Shown: in pieces, positions 12,159-24,120 of the stretch
Position numbering within the stretch: position 1 is the first letter of the stretch
Layout: the number at the start of each line of letters is the position of its first letter
Source of the DNA: Cavenderia fasciculata
Lineage: Eukaryota > Evosea > Eumycetozoa > Acytosteliales > Cavenderiaceae
Reading direction: 5' to 3'
DNA: 64,000 nucleotides
NCBI RefSeq assembly: GCF_000203815.1
Contig: NW_004457729.1
Span: forward strand, 4,030,674 to 4,094,673
Made by a program: the position numbers and the translations under genes
The notes under the pieces: generated by a model
The model's input: the letters and a program-made list of their open reading frames with translations, nothing else
The model's database searches: none
What the model was told of the DNA's origin: nothing

Positions 12159-13941
12159 TTAATCATCCAAATCAATAATAGTTGGTTTGGTAGGAGATTT
12201 AATTGGTATTGGTGTAGGTTTTGAAATTTTTGATGGACTTGGTGGTGGGGATGACATAATACTTTTATATTGATTATTATTATTATAAATATTATTATTA
12301 TTTCTACCTTTTAAATTATTATTATTATTTTGATTATTTTGATTATTTTGAAAAGGTTTAGATGACCATGGAGGAGATTGACTTATAGGATCTTCTACAT
12401 CATCATCATCAAGGGAAATTGCCGATTTGTTGTTACTATATTGTTGTTGTTGTTGTTTTGGTTGTTTTGGTTGTTGATAGGTATTACTAGTAGTTGGGAA
12501 ATATGGAGATTTATCCACTTGTGCTCTTTGGGTTTGTTGTTGTTGTTGCGTAGGTTTAAAAGGAGAATCTGTTTGGTTAATATTATGTACATGATTGTTG
12601 TTGTTGTTGGTATTGCGAATTGGGTATCGATAAAAATCCTCTCCAATTACATCATCGTCGCTACCATTGTCAATAAGATCTATATCTTCTTGTTTCTCTG
12701 CCTTTTTTAACAGATTTCTAAAACTATTATTATTATTAGTATGAAAATGACTACTATTATTATTATTATTATTATTGTTATTTCTATGTTGTTGTCTATC
12801 TTCATTTAGATCAATATGAATATTATTATTATTATTTTTCTCATTATTCTGATAATTTGTGTATTGATTGATTTTAGGTAAATCTGAAGGTAATGTTATA
12901 AAATTGTCATTAGAGTCCTCACTAATCTCTTGATGTTCATATTGTATTGGTATCATGATGGTAGTCTTTTTCTTTTTCTTCTTTTCATCATCATCATCGC
13001 TGTCAAATGTACTAAAAGATGAAGGAGGAGGAGGGGATATCGCTTGTTGTTGTTGTTGATAATGAGGAGGTGATCCAATAGATTGCGTAGGTGAAAGTGT
13101 AAGCGATTGCATACGAATTGGTTGTTGTTTTTGTTTTGGTGTATCCATAATAGTAACACTAAAATCATTTTTGTTATATTCTTTGATAGGTGTTGATGAA
13201 ACCATTGCTATCGATTCAGTTGATTGATTTATATTATAAAAGTTACTATCTATAAGATGTAAAAAAAAAAAAAAATAGGTATTAAGTATACTATTCTTCT
13301 TATTCTTATTATTCTTAATAGTTTTTCATACAATCACCATATATAGATCTATCAGTCCTTGGAGAGGTTATTGATGAAAAGAGAGGTTTGATATTATCAT
13401 ATGATGAATCGTCGATATGTGTAAATGATTTGTCTCCTCCTCCTCCTCCTCCACCACCAAATAAATTATAGTTTAAATTTAGATCCAAATCATCTTCGGT
13501 GAGTGTCTGTAGTTTACGTCTTTCCTCTTCTAGAGTATCTTTTTCTAGTCTTTCAAGATACAAATGTTCGTTTGAAGCAGCTTCCAATCTTGATACCAAA
13601 TAACCAACACAACTCTGTAATGATTCACTCTCCAAACAGTGACCAACCCAATGATATTGAATTGCATGTACAGTCTTTCCATAGTCTCCCGTAATGATCT
13701 GATAAGCATCTTTCTGATAGATATCATTGACAAACCAAAAGTATGCACTTTCATAACCTGATGTTAAATTTCCACCATTTGATCCTATACAGAAATGAAA
13801 AGAAAGGAAATGGTAAATGAATCTGCTGTGCTCTAATATCTTGTTGTGTCTATCTCTCTTTTACAATCTAATCTTACTCCACTTTGATCTAATATCACTT
13901 GGTACATCTGGAGCAAACCAAGCAGAGAAAGATTTAAACAT
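12159..13941 (-). CDS. BRCT-domain protein with disordered tail and C-terminal SIM-like motif
   Basis: There are three exons: 13941-13878, 13784-13332 and 13249-12159, for 535 residues. The N-terminal 100 residues match a BRCT domain by pattern: W at 21, SNGG near 24-27, aromatic-rich YFWFVND, and the signature HWVGHC. A glycine run and a long Asn/Gln/Ser-rich disordered region follow. The protein ends PTIIDLDD, a good match to a SUMO-interacting motif (hydrophobic triad followed by acids). BRCT domains bind phosphopeptides or DNA ends in damage-response factors, so a nuclear role is likely. I cannot choose an orthologue. It is convergent with the PH/coiled-coil gene. Confidence 0.7.
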
Positions 13942-14137
13942 CGCTGTCGTGTCTCTTTTCAATATTATTACAATTAATTAATTATTTATATCTTCTATTA
14001 AAGTCGAAAACTAATTGATTTCAAATTTTGAAAACAATATTATTCTTTTGGTGTCCCTTTTAAATTAATGTGATGATAAATGTTTTATTTTAAGATTATA
14101 CGGTAGAGAAAAGTAATAAGTTGTACGGGTATCATAA

Positions 14138-16659
14138 TTATCTATAGTCTGAAAAGATTTGTTTATTGTCACTGACTTGTGAAGCTCTAATATGGGCTAA
14201 AAGTTCTCCAAATAGCTCCGAGTGTTGACGTTTACCAATGACCAATACCAGAAGATTGGTTTGATCAACATAAACTTTGTCGGTGATGTAGATAAGCATG
14301 CTGTTATCGACTTGAGACTTATCAAATTCCTTTTGAATGTTCTCAAAGGGGTATGGACTTTTCGTTCACTATTGTTGTTGAAAGAAGATGGATGAGTGAG
14401 TGATTTTGTTGCTCTTACAAAAATTTCATATTCAAATTCATTCCTTTACTTGTAATACTATGTTTGCTTTGGATGAGCAAAGCAAAGGTTTTGTTGCGTT
14501 TGTCCTTGAACAAAAGGAATGAATCTGCAAATGGGGCATTAGAGCCATTATTAAATGCAACATAACCATTGGTTTTGTTTTTGCAAAACTCTGCAAAGTT
14601 GGAACGAGTAACATGGTGATGGAGTATTTGAATTTGATAGCACCCCTCGTTTGTTGGGAATTGGAGCTCAATATCCTTTACATTGGGAGGTAGGGCGACT
14701 GGGGAAAGAAGATCTGATAACAAAAAAAAGGGGTTGTGATTTCTATGTTGTTGGAGCATCTGTGTTCGATACACCAACATGTTGAGATCTCTAATTTCAT
14801 TCGATCCTGACGACAGATGAAAATCCAAGTCTCCATAGATCTTTTTCAAACCAAAGCTTTGATTGCATCTCTGTTCCATCAGGTGGACAAGAATAAGGGG
14901 AAAGCGAATAGTGTATCTATGATTAATATACACCTTTCCAAATGATGTTTTGGTCACCGTAGGGTGCGATTCAACAAACAAAAAGCCGGTCGACTCCATG
15001 TGTCCAATATTGTAAGATAAATCACCAATTATTTCCTGTCTTGTGATTTCCTTACCAATGGTCGAGTAGTAGATAATGGTTGAAAGATTGTTTTTGATAT
15101 CTGGACTGTCAGTAAACTGGGTGTATTTGGTATACACTCGGTTGAGGTAGGCCACTGTGTCTTTCAAATATTCCGTACAAAGTGAGGGTGAGGGATTGCA
15201 GACAAAATTGAACAATTTCTTTGGGCTAAGATATTTTCCGTCCCTAGAGCAGATAAAAAGTTAGTGGGAAAAAAGAAATTATGTTACCTTTTTACTTACC
15301 TCATAATACACATGAGCATGATACTTAAGAATCTTGGTTTTCCTCCACATACATAAAAAAGATTCTGGCACAATAAATTCATTGGGGTGGGAATATTTGT
15401 AAAGCCATTGTTCTGGAGGAGCTTACTGATGATATTCTCAATGTCAGTATCTTTCATTAAAGCCAATGGGATTGTTGTAAAATTGAGTCCAGATGTTGTC
15501 AGTAAGAGTACAGGTCAATTGCGTGGGTACCAGAGAGGGCACAAACGATGAAAGTATCTTGAGAAAGAACAGTGCTTTGTGTGATGCTCAATAATATATT
15601 TTGTAAATAAGAACTTCCAGAGGTGTTGGTGATTTGATTTGTTTCGTCAATGTGAAGCACCTCAAGTCTAGTTGAGTCTTTTGGTATTTTGTTGATGAAG
15701 CGAATAAAGTCGATGGCTTGTTTAAGGGTCAGATTGGGCCACATTTGTTTGATAATATTTTGAAAAGTATCGTAATCAACCCTCTTGGGCGCAAAAGTAA
15801 TGGAGACATAAAGGAGGCGAACAATGAAATCGATTCCCTCTCGAAGATCCAATCGAAATATCATGCTACCTTCAACACAATCACGAACTAATTGAGTGAT
15901 TTCCTCGCCCCTTGGGCTAGATGGATCTTGAAGCTCTTTTTCAAGTGCTTTTCTAACAAATGTGGTTTTGCCTATACCCCCTGCACCGCATAATACTGGT
16001 AACTTGACTAACTTGGCAGGTTCACACGTGGATCTATACAAATAGATAATGATTATTTTGTAGATATTCTAATATATCGAAAAGTTTACTACAGTTACAT
16101 ACGCATCTCCAATTGTGCTCCATTCATTATACATTTTAGTAATACAGTCTAAGTATATTCTTCTTGCTGCTATTTGATTTTGAAATGTAAATCTATCACC
16201 AACATAGTTATCAGGTGCATGGTTTAAATCCTCTGAGGGATTGATCTGGGTGAGGTTTGTGAAAGTAAATGGTTGAAACTGTCCAAAATTTTGTCTTATA
16301 TAACTTTGAATATCTTCTGGGGTTTGATGCTGAGGAGAAGCCAAGGGTCCTAATGTAATTACAAAGTATTAGTAAACTATTTTTTGTAAGATAAGTATTA
16401 TAATATATTGCTCCTATTGGTACTCACCTTGGATTGAAGTATTCGTGGCTCTGTCAATAATCTCTTTCCTTCTTTTGTCAAACTCTTGTTCTGACATTCC
16501 CTTTGCTTCATATAAAAGCTTTAAACGATCCAAATCTATGAGGAATTGATTTGGACTTGTGTTGGAGGAAATATGTTGAGGTTGCTGGCTAGCAGTAGTT
16601 GTTGAACCTGTTGTTTCTGACATATCTACTTGCATTGATTGGGTAGATGAGGTTGACAT
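14138..16659 (-). CDS. SHOCT-like start plus P-loop NTPase protein; frame not fully consistent
   Basis: The exons I infer are 16659-16428, 16349-16103, 16033-15300, 15243-14419 and 14357-14138. Residues near 45-72 (LKLLYEAKGMSEQEFDKRR) resemble a SHOCT-type short helical hairpin. Exon 3 has a Walker A loop (CGAGGIGKTTF) and a Walker B-like strand (LEVLHIDE), giving a STAND-like or Crinkler-like P-loop NTPase core. The C-terminal half (about 350 residues) is not recognised. Introns 1, 2 and 3 join perfectly in phase. The summed length is not a multiple of three, so the middle exon holds an unrecognised intron, an assembly error or early decay. Function is unknown; similar P-loop families in amoebae are often lineage-specific. 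Confidence 0.55.
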
Positions 16660-17033
16660 TGTGAATGAGGAGTGATAAAATGAAATAAAGCAAACTATTT
16701 AATTTTTTTAATTTTCTCTTTTAAAGATCTTATAATTAAAATTTATTTTTCTTTGAAAGTGAAGAGGAAAAATCTGTCGCTTCTTCTTAGGTCTATCTTT
16801 CAATTTAACGGGCACCTTGTTTAAACATTCCCTCCCCCTCAATCAATTCTTTCTTTCATTCATCTCTCTCTCTCTCTCTCTCTTTTATACAAATAATCAA
16901 CATATTAATAACTCTTGTTATCAACAACAATAACAATAGCAATAACAAGAGTATTAATATAATTCATCTGCAGATACATAGTAGTAAATTACAACCATCA
17001 TCTAAATTATTAGTTGAACGTTAATAATAAATA
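16660..17033. promoter_or_regulatory. divergent promoter with (CT)n tract and inverted repeat
   Basis: This lies between the P-loop gene (minus) and the ERLE-repeat gene (plus). A (CT)n tract runs at about 16863-16883. A near-perfect inverted repeat follows, with arms ATTAATAACTCTTGTTAT at 16904-16921 and ATAACAAGAGTATTAAT at 16942-16958, about 80 bases before the ATG at 17034. It could be a transcription-factor site or an RNA hairpin in the leader. Confidence 0.4.
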
Positions 17034-19482
17034 ATGAGCAAAAATAAACGAATTGTCATGGGTGAAGACAGTGACGAAGATGAAGATAGTAGCAGCAGCA
17101 GTGTTGGACAACAAGAAGCAGAAGAGGAGATGGAACAAGAAGAACAACCACAACAAGAAGAGGAATATTATGAAGAGGATCAAGAGGGCTACGAAGATGC
17201 TGAATTGGCACTAGGTAGTGATTTGTTGGACTTTATGACTGCTTCGACTACTCCCATTGAATCTCAAGAAATAATAGACGATAATCTTCAACAACAACAA
17301 CAACAACAAGACGATGAAGCTGAAAAAGAGGAACAACTGAGATTGAAAAGAGATCATGCTGAAAGATTAGCTATCAAAGAACAAGAAAGACTTGAAAATG
17401 AACGTTTGGAAAATGAACGTTTGGAACAAGAAAGAATCGAAAAGGAACGAGTTGAACAAGAGAGACTTGAAAACGAACGTTTGGAACAAGAAAGAATCGA
17501 AAAGGAAAGTTTGGAAAAGGAGAGACTTGAAACCGAACGTTTGGAACAAGAAAGAATCGAAAAGGAACGCTTGGAAAAGGAACGACTCGAAAATGAACGA
17601 GTTGAACAAGAGAGACTCGAGAAGGAACGTTTGGAAAAGGAACGACTCGAAAATGAACGTTTGGAAAAGGAACGCTTGGAAAAGGAGAGACTTGAAAACG
17701 AACATTTGGAAAAGGAAAGACTCGAAAATGAGCGTTTGGAAAAGGAAAGACTAGAAAATGAACGTTTAGAACAAGAGAGACTCGAGAAGGAACGTTTCGA
17801 AAAGGAAAGACTTGAAAATGAACGTTTGGAACAAGAGAGACTCGAAAAGGAACGTTTGGAACAAGAGAGACTTGAAAACGAACGTTTGGAAAAAGAAAGA
17901 CTAGAAAAGGAGCGTATCGAACAAGAGAGAGTGGAAAACGAACGTTTGGAACAAGAGAGACTTGAAAACGAACGTTTGGAACTAGAAAGACTCGAGAGCG
18001 AACGTTTGGAGAAGGAAAGACTCGAAAAGGAACGTTTGGAAAAGGAACGCTTGGAAAAGGAGAGACTTGAAACCGAGCGCTTGGAAAAAGAGAGACTTGA
18101 AAAGGAACGTTTGGAACAAGAAAGACTCGAAAACGAACGTTTGGAAAAGGAAAGACTTGAAAATGAACGTATTGAACAAGAAAGACTGGAAAAGGAACGT
18201 GTTGAACGTTTGGAACAAGAGAGACTGGAAAAGGAACGTGTTGAACGTATCGAACAAGAAAGACTTGAAAAGGAACGCGTTGAACGTTTGGAGCAAGAAA
18301 GACTTGAAAAGGAACTTGCCGAACGTTTAGAACAAGAAAGACTTGAAAAGGAGTGCATTGAACGTTTGGAAAAGGAAAGACTTGAAAATGAACGTTTGGA
18401 ACAAGAAAGACTTGAAAAGGGACACGTTGAACGTTTGGAGCAAGAAAGACTTGAAAAAGAACTTGCCGAACGTTTGGAACAAGAAAGAGTCAATAAGGAG
18501 CGCGTCGAGCAAGAAAGACTTGCAAATGAACGTTTGGAAAAGGAAAGACTAGAAAATGAACGTTTAGAACAAGAAAGACTTGAAAAGGAACGTTTGGAAC
18601 AAGAAAGAATTCAAGTTGAGCGTTTAGAAACTAGCAACCTCACATTTATAGCTCAATCTCCAGATATCCGATCCAATGAATTGAATGAACATGAAACAAC
18701 ACACTTTAAAGTTCCACATGCACCAATTGTTAAAATCGTATCAGGAGAAGAGGATGAAGAAGATGATTCTGACGATGATAATGATGAAAATGTAAATACA
18801 AGTCACTTGTCGTCAGCAGACATTAATGATGACCAAGATGATATCAACCCACCATCAGTATCATCAACCAGTTCCAATACATCATCCAAACTATCACATG
18901 TTGCAAATGGAGGTACACCATCACTAAACTCTGTAACATCATCAACAACAACATCCAATCAATTACCAAAAAGAAAGATATCATTTGGTTCAAAAATATT
19001 TGGTAGTTTTTCCTCCTCTTCAACTTCGAGAAAGCCAGATCTTCCACTTCCATTACAATTCTTGTTGGATAATGACAAGACAGCCTCACCAACCACTTCA
19101 TCTACAACCATATCACAACCAACAACACCAAGAGAAAAAGAATTTGTTGATCCAAGTCAAATTGCTTTATATTGTGATTTGGCTGAACCAGTGTATGTAA
19201 AAAAAACAAAAAAGTAATATTGTAATATATATATTAATATTTATTTATTTTAGGGCAAGAGAAAAGAATTTGTATAACAAAAATTATGATGTATCTATGG
19301 GTATTCAAAAAAGATGGACAGATATGCTTAAAACATTAAATAAGGAATTGACAACACCATCTTTGGAAACATCAGTTCAATCTACTATAACCAATTTACA
19401 AGATATCACTAGACAATCAAAAGGTATCAATGCCGATCTTACCAATTTAATTAATAATTTTTGTATGTCTCCTTTTTGTTAA
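17034..19482 (+). CDS. ERLE-repeat coiled-coil protein
   Basis: There are two exons, 17034-19192 and 19254-19482, encoding 795 residues. The first 110 residues are acidic and Gln-rich. From about 115 to 535 there is an almost pure five-residue repeat (ER-L/V/I-E-K/N/Q), predicted to form a very long charged single alpha-helix or coiled coil. A Ser/Thr/Asp-rich linker follows, then a helical C-terminal region (about 100 residues, ...[33 protein letters not shown]...) that looks like the conserved functional part. The phase-2 intron joins GT to G cleanly. I do not recognise the C-terminal domain. The repeat also leaves a long open frame on the opposite strand, which is an artefact of composition. 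Confidence 0.8.
17385..18640 (+). repeat. 15-bp coding tandem repeat ([15 protein letters not shown])
   Basis: The core unit is GAACGTTTGGAAAAG and variants, encoding [10 protein letters not shown] or ERLEQ, repeated about 80 times with higher-order 30- and 45-bp periodicity. The same unit reappears at 27532-27978, so the two tracts are paralogous. Confidence 0.9.
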
Positions 19483-19553
19483 TGGAAAATAGGAGAGACA
19501 ACAACTTTGTATATTTTAATAAAAAATAATAATAATATTTCCATAAATTCTTT

Positions 19554-20480
19554 TTATTTTGTAAAAGTTGGAGTAAAAGTAAAACTATCCTTGTCTGTTA
19601 CAATATAACCAAAATCAACCCATTTACCAGCTTTGAGTGGATTGGCATAATCTGGCAAGATGATAGTATTGTCTTGAATGACTATGTTCCAATATTGAGT
19701 TGGATTAAATTGACCTTGAATTGTTAATTTAACATCTTTGACATCATAGACATTTGGGTTGACAATGGTATGAGTAAATTGATAATAAGTTTTACCTTCA
19801 CTAACCCATTGATTGGTAACATTTTTAAATGAAATCAATGGAATATTACGTGGTGGTTGAGTAAATGGTGGTCCTGTAGTGGTAGAGGTGGTAGTAGTAA
19901 CTGGTGAACCTGTAGTAGTAGAGGTGGTGGTGGTAGTAGTAGTAACCGGTGAACCTGTAGTGGTACCGGTGGTAGAGGTTGTACAAGTATCTTTCCATTT
20001 TAGAGAAGGACAACCCAATTCAATTGGTAGAGTCTTTATAAATAGTTGAAAACTTGTTGAATCGGCAAGTTGAAATGTAAATAAATTGGATGACGACGAA
20101 CTACATTGTAATGATACCAATGGATTGCTACCAAATTGAATGGTAGCATTTCTATAGATAATTAATTCACTTAGACCAGTGGCAGATGAGAATGGTTGAT
20201 TGGTATTGGTTGGTGCATCACACGATACAGATTCCGATGAAAGTAATTGACTGGCAGTGTTTTGACGTAGACCATCATAGTAACGATAAAAGAATACATT
20301 TGCCTTTACACTGAGTATACTACCAGTACTAGATTGAATACCAGTAATTGCTACTTGATTACATTGATAATTTACACCAGCCGATATAAATGGTTGTAAT
20401 TTTGTTGAACATGTTGTATCTTGTCCATTAACAAATATTATTGAAATAGATATTAATAATAATAATAGTATTTTAATCAT
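19554..20480 (-). CDS. secreted CBM49-domain protein
   Basis: This single exon encodes 308 residues. A signal peptide (MIKILLLLLISISIIFVNG) is followed by a Cys-containing domain of about 150 residues, a Thr/Ser-rich linker with the repeat TTTGSPVTTTT, and a C-terminal CBM49-type domain (NVTNQWVSEGKTYYQFTHTIVNPN...VKLTIQGQFNPTQYWNI). CBM49 domains bind cellulose. In dictyostelids such proteins sit in the stalk, sheath or spore coat, so an extracellular matrix role is likely. The linker is expected to be O-glycosylated. The gene is tail-to-tail with the ERLE gene (71 nt apart). Confidence 0.85.
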   Translation of the reverse strand: MIKILLLLLISISIIFVNGQDTTCSTKLQPFISAGVNYQCNQVAITGIQSSTGSILSVKANVFFYRYYDGLRQNTASQLLSSESVSCDAPTNTNQPFSSATGLSELIIYRNATIQFGSNPLVSLQCSSSSSNLFTFQLADSTSFQLFIKTLPIELGCPSLKWKDTCTTSTTGTTTGSPVTTTTTTTSTTTGSPVTTTTSTTTGPPFTQPPRNIPLISFKNVTNQWVSEGKTYYQFTHTIVNPNVYDVKDVKLTIQGQFNPTQYWNIVIQDNTIILPDYANPLKAGKWVDFGYIVTDKDSFTFTPTFTK

Positions 20481-20935
20481 TTTTAGAAAAAAGAGTAATA
20501 ATAATAATATTTTAAGACAAATTTAAATAGTTGACTGTCCAATATTAAATATTAAATTCTTTATCCAATCCAATCAAATCAAAACACATTATTGTGTTTG
20601 TGTTTGTGATGATGATGATACACTTGACTTTAATCTAATAGTCGACTAATCCATAGACTGCTGGCGTTAACAGAACCATTTAATGTGTTTGTGAGTTGAA
20701 CCAACCAACCAACCACAAGGTTAACTAAAAAGTGTAACACATTGATTTGATTTCACCGTAACCTTGAAAGTAATAAGGGTTAGGGTTAGACTTTCAGTCT
20801 TTACCACATCAATCCCAACAAACATAATAACAAAATTTAATGAGAGATCATCAATAAAAATTAAAAATAAAAAGATAGAAATTTAGTAAAAAGACGACGA
20901 TCATTGATCGATGATCTTTTGTTCTTCTCTATAGA
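20481..20935. promoter_or_regulatory. divergent promoter
   Basis: This is the divergent intergenic region between the CBM49 gene and the AAA+ gene. It contains a short GGTTAGGGTTAG stretch near 20777 (only two units, not telomeric) and an imperfect GATC-rich palindrome at about 20900-20917, 20 bases before the AAA+ start. No gene is seen. Confidence 0.4.
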
Positions 20936-23346
20936 ATGATAAAGATAAAATCATTATTTAAAGATAGTAAAGATGTATCTGCTAATTTAAATGATGATAT
21001 ATGTAGAATATCTACTCTTTATATCAATAGTAATAATAATAATAACAACGATAATGATAGTGCAACGACGATTATAAATATTTATCAATATGTATTAATT
21101 GATTTACCTCTTGTTGGTAATAATGATAAACTTTTAATACAATTACATCCACTCTTTAATAATAATAGTAATAGTGATAGTAGTTATAATTCAATATTAC
21201 CATCATGGATATTAGATAATATAATCAAGCAAGATCAAGAAAAAGAACAGTATTTATTTAATAACAATGTATTACAACTTGATCTTTATCCAATCACTCC
21301 TCCTCCATCTTCTTCTTCTTCCTCATTATCTTATTCAAATGCTTTAATAATAATAGAAATTGATTATATTCAAGATCATTCACAAAGTGTTTATAATATT
21401 GATAGATTTAATATACTTGATAGAGATTCTTCTTTATCATCTATAAAGAGATATTTATTAGATAAACCTGTATGTAATATATATATAACATATCACTTTT
21501 CTTTTTATCAATTATATTAATCAATCTTCTTTTTTAGATTCTAAACAATGTAATGATTAGATTAAATATAATGGGTATACCATTTTTAATTAAAATTGAA
21601 AAGATATTAAAACAACAACAAAAAGGTTCAAACAACTATGAAGAGTTCAATGTCAATGTAAAGGAACCAATTTATTTAAATTGTGAATCAAAGATGATGA
21701 TAAGATTAAAAACAAATACAAAAGAAAAGGAACAAGAGAATAGAGGAAAACAAAAGAAATTATTATTTGACAAGGTCATTCATTTGGAAGAGGAAATGAA
21801 AGAATTGAATTCTATATTGACTATAAAATTTGATGTCGGTCGTCAACACAATAAGGGTGGTACAACAAATTTATTGACAAAGACAATAAGAGATTCATTA
21901 AGAGGTGTTATGGTGGTTGGAGAACAAGGTACTCAAACTTTGGAATTAATTCAATATGTTTGTAATTATCCAACGACAACAGTAATGGATAAACCATTTA
22001 AATTGGTTTATATAGATTCTGGATTTTTGGAAAAATCTCAAAATGATAGACCTACAATTGACACGTCAATCAATACTATATTTATATTTGATGGTATTGA
22101 TATTTCATTTGGTAGAGGTGAATCTTCGTCGTCGTCGAGTCAAGATAGACAATCACCATTATTATTAAAACTATGTAGTTTTATAGATTCATTATTAAAC
22201 AATCAAATGATTATTTGTACATCTAGATCAATAGAAAATGTTAATCAATTACTATTACGTGCTTCACGTATTGATAGATTCATTAAAATTTCAATTCCAT
22301 CACAACAACAAAGATTCACCATTTTAAAATCATTGATTAAAAATAATTACAATGACAATGAAATTAATAATAATAATATATGTCAAGAATTATCAATTCA
22401 AACACCTGGATTTATTTATAGAGATTTATATAAACTATTTTCAACTACAATATTGACAAAATTATCCAGTCATAATAATAATCAAAATAATAATAATTTA
22501 GAATTAATGGATTTTATAAAAATAATTTCAACGATTACACCATCAACAATGACACATTTTGATGTTTTAAAAATCAATAATAATAATAATAATAACCCAT
22601 GGGAATCAGTTGGAGGATATAGTGAAATTAAACAAAGATTAATAGAAATGATAGAATGGCCATTGATTCATGCAAAGACATTTTCTAATCTCTCTTTACA
22701 ACCTAGTTCTGGTGTCATTTTGTATGGTCCATCTGGATGTGGAAAGACATTATTGGTTAGAGCTGCTGCCGCAAAGATGAATGTCAATTTCATATCGATC
22801 AAGGGATCGGACATTTTCAGCAAATGGTTGGGTGAGAGTGAAAGAATCATTCGTGATATTTTTGCTCGTGCTCGTCTGTCGTCACCGTGTATATTGTTTT
22901 TTGACGAAATCGATTCTATATGTCTCTCTAGATCACATATGGATGCTGGTGAAGGTGGAAGCAATGTGCAGAGTCGTATACTTAGTCAACTTTTAAATGA
23001 AATGGATGGTATCCAAATCAAATCACAGATATTTTTCATGGGCTGTACCACCCGATTGGATCTTGTCGATGCAGCGTTGCTTCGTCCAGGTAGATTTGAA
23101 GCTCAACTCTATGTTGGTTTGCCCACCCAAGATGACCGTCGTGATATGATTGGTCGCGTCATTGCTAGTAGGATGGCTTTTGATCGAGATTTGGATTTGG
23201 ATAGGTTGGTCGAATTGACAGATGGTTATAGTGGTGCTGGCATACAATATCTTTGTAATCGGGCTGGTCTTGGTGCGCTGCAGTTGGATATTGCTGAAAA
23301 GTTCATTAAAAATGTTCATTTTGATAAGGTTTTAAATAATAAATAA
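20936..23346 (+). CDS. tandem AAA+ ATPase of the Cdc48/AFG2/peroxin group
   Basis: There are two exons, 20936-21469 and 21538-23346, for 780 residues. The C-terminal AAA module is canonical: Walker A GPSGCGKT, Walker [11 protein letters not shown], second region of homology ending in ALLRPGRF. It starts with the group signature [15 protein letters not shown]. The first AAA module is degenerate: its P-loop reads GEQGTQTL with no lysine, and its Walker B is IFIFDGID. One intact and one degenerate ring is seen in Pex1/Pex6 and in SPATA5L1-type proteins. The length best fits the SPATA5L1/AFG2B type (about 750 residues), which acts in ribosome maturation, but Pex1/Pex6-like cannot be excluded. Confidence 0.75.
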
Positions 23347-23388
23347 ATAGCAACATAAATTTATGTCAAGTCAATCAAATCACAAAAA

Positions 23389-23656
23389 AAGTTGGTGTCA
23401 CTGCCCTCCACGTTAAGCTCAGAGCTACTGGTGGTACTGGTTCCAAGACCCCAGGTCCAGGTGCTCAATCTGTTTTGCGTTTTCTTGCCCGTTCTGGCAT
23501 GAAAATCGGTAGAATTGAAGATGTAAAAAAGTTGGTTTATAATGATATTGGTTTAACCTTTTGTGTCAAAGGTGGACATAGAGGAAGAAGATTGTAAGCC
23601 ACAATGCTAGTTTGCTATTCATTTGTGTATTAATGTGATAGAACAACACCATTAAA
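23389..23656 (+). pseudogene. 3' partial copy of the uS11 (rps14) gene, copy 1
   Basis: This matches the second half of rps14 (30733-31292), starting in mid-exon 2 ([19 protein letters not shown]) and running through the stop and into the 3' flank. It differs from the parent by SVLRFLARS for SALRSLARS, and the segment after GRIEDV is replaced by a different block ([15 protein letters not shown]) before the shared end GGHRGRRL. There is no 5' half, promoter or start codon, so it is a truncated duplicate. Confidence 0.85.
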
Positions 23657-23659
23657 GGT

Positions 23660-24120
23660 AACCCCTCCTCTCCGAGATCCTTTGTTCCATCAAGTCCCCT
23701 TTGCTCCCTCTGGTCAACCGTCTGGCCTCCTTGGGCAATCCTCTGGTCTCTTTGGTCAAACCTCTGGTCTCCTTGTCCCTTCCAGTCCCCTTGCTCCATC
23801 CTCTGGTCTCCTTGATGCGTCCACCAATTCCAATGGTCCATCCTCAATTGGAGCGCTCCATCGTTGTCTCATCGTCGACTCTATCTCTCCGAATTCCTGA
23901 AAGAGGTCACCTTAAACAATTCAACAAGAACACAATCGAATATATAGAGGCGTTGTGGAAAGAAATGAATGATGTTAAACGTAGGGCTGCTCAAAAAGGT
24001 TACCAAAAAGTATTGGATTCGGTTGCAAAAGATCCACTCGGAAGTGTTTGATGGTAATACTAAAAAGGGACAACTCACAGATCTGAAAAAATCAGCCAAC
24101 AACCTAAAGACTATCAGGTA
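23660..24120 (+). other. unidentified remnant with short tandem repeat
   Basis: Directly after the uS11 copy, 23700-23815 has an imperfect repeat of about 30 bp (SGLLGQSSGLFGQTSGLL in one frame). A second frame then stays open to 24051 with a helical stretch (ERGHLKQFNKNTIEYIEALW, then KEMNDVKRRAAQKG). Base composition is higher in GC than the flanks. It looks like pieces of coding DNA, with no start or domain I can name. Confidence 0.3.

Noticed and set aside
17354-18493. Long open frame of 379 codons on the minus strand opposite the ERLE repeat
   Set aside because: It is a by-product of the 15-bp repeat, which has no stops in that frame. The product would be a Ser/Phe/Lys repeat with no start context. 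The plus strand has the intact gene and splice site.
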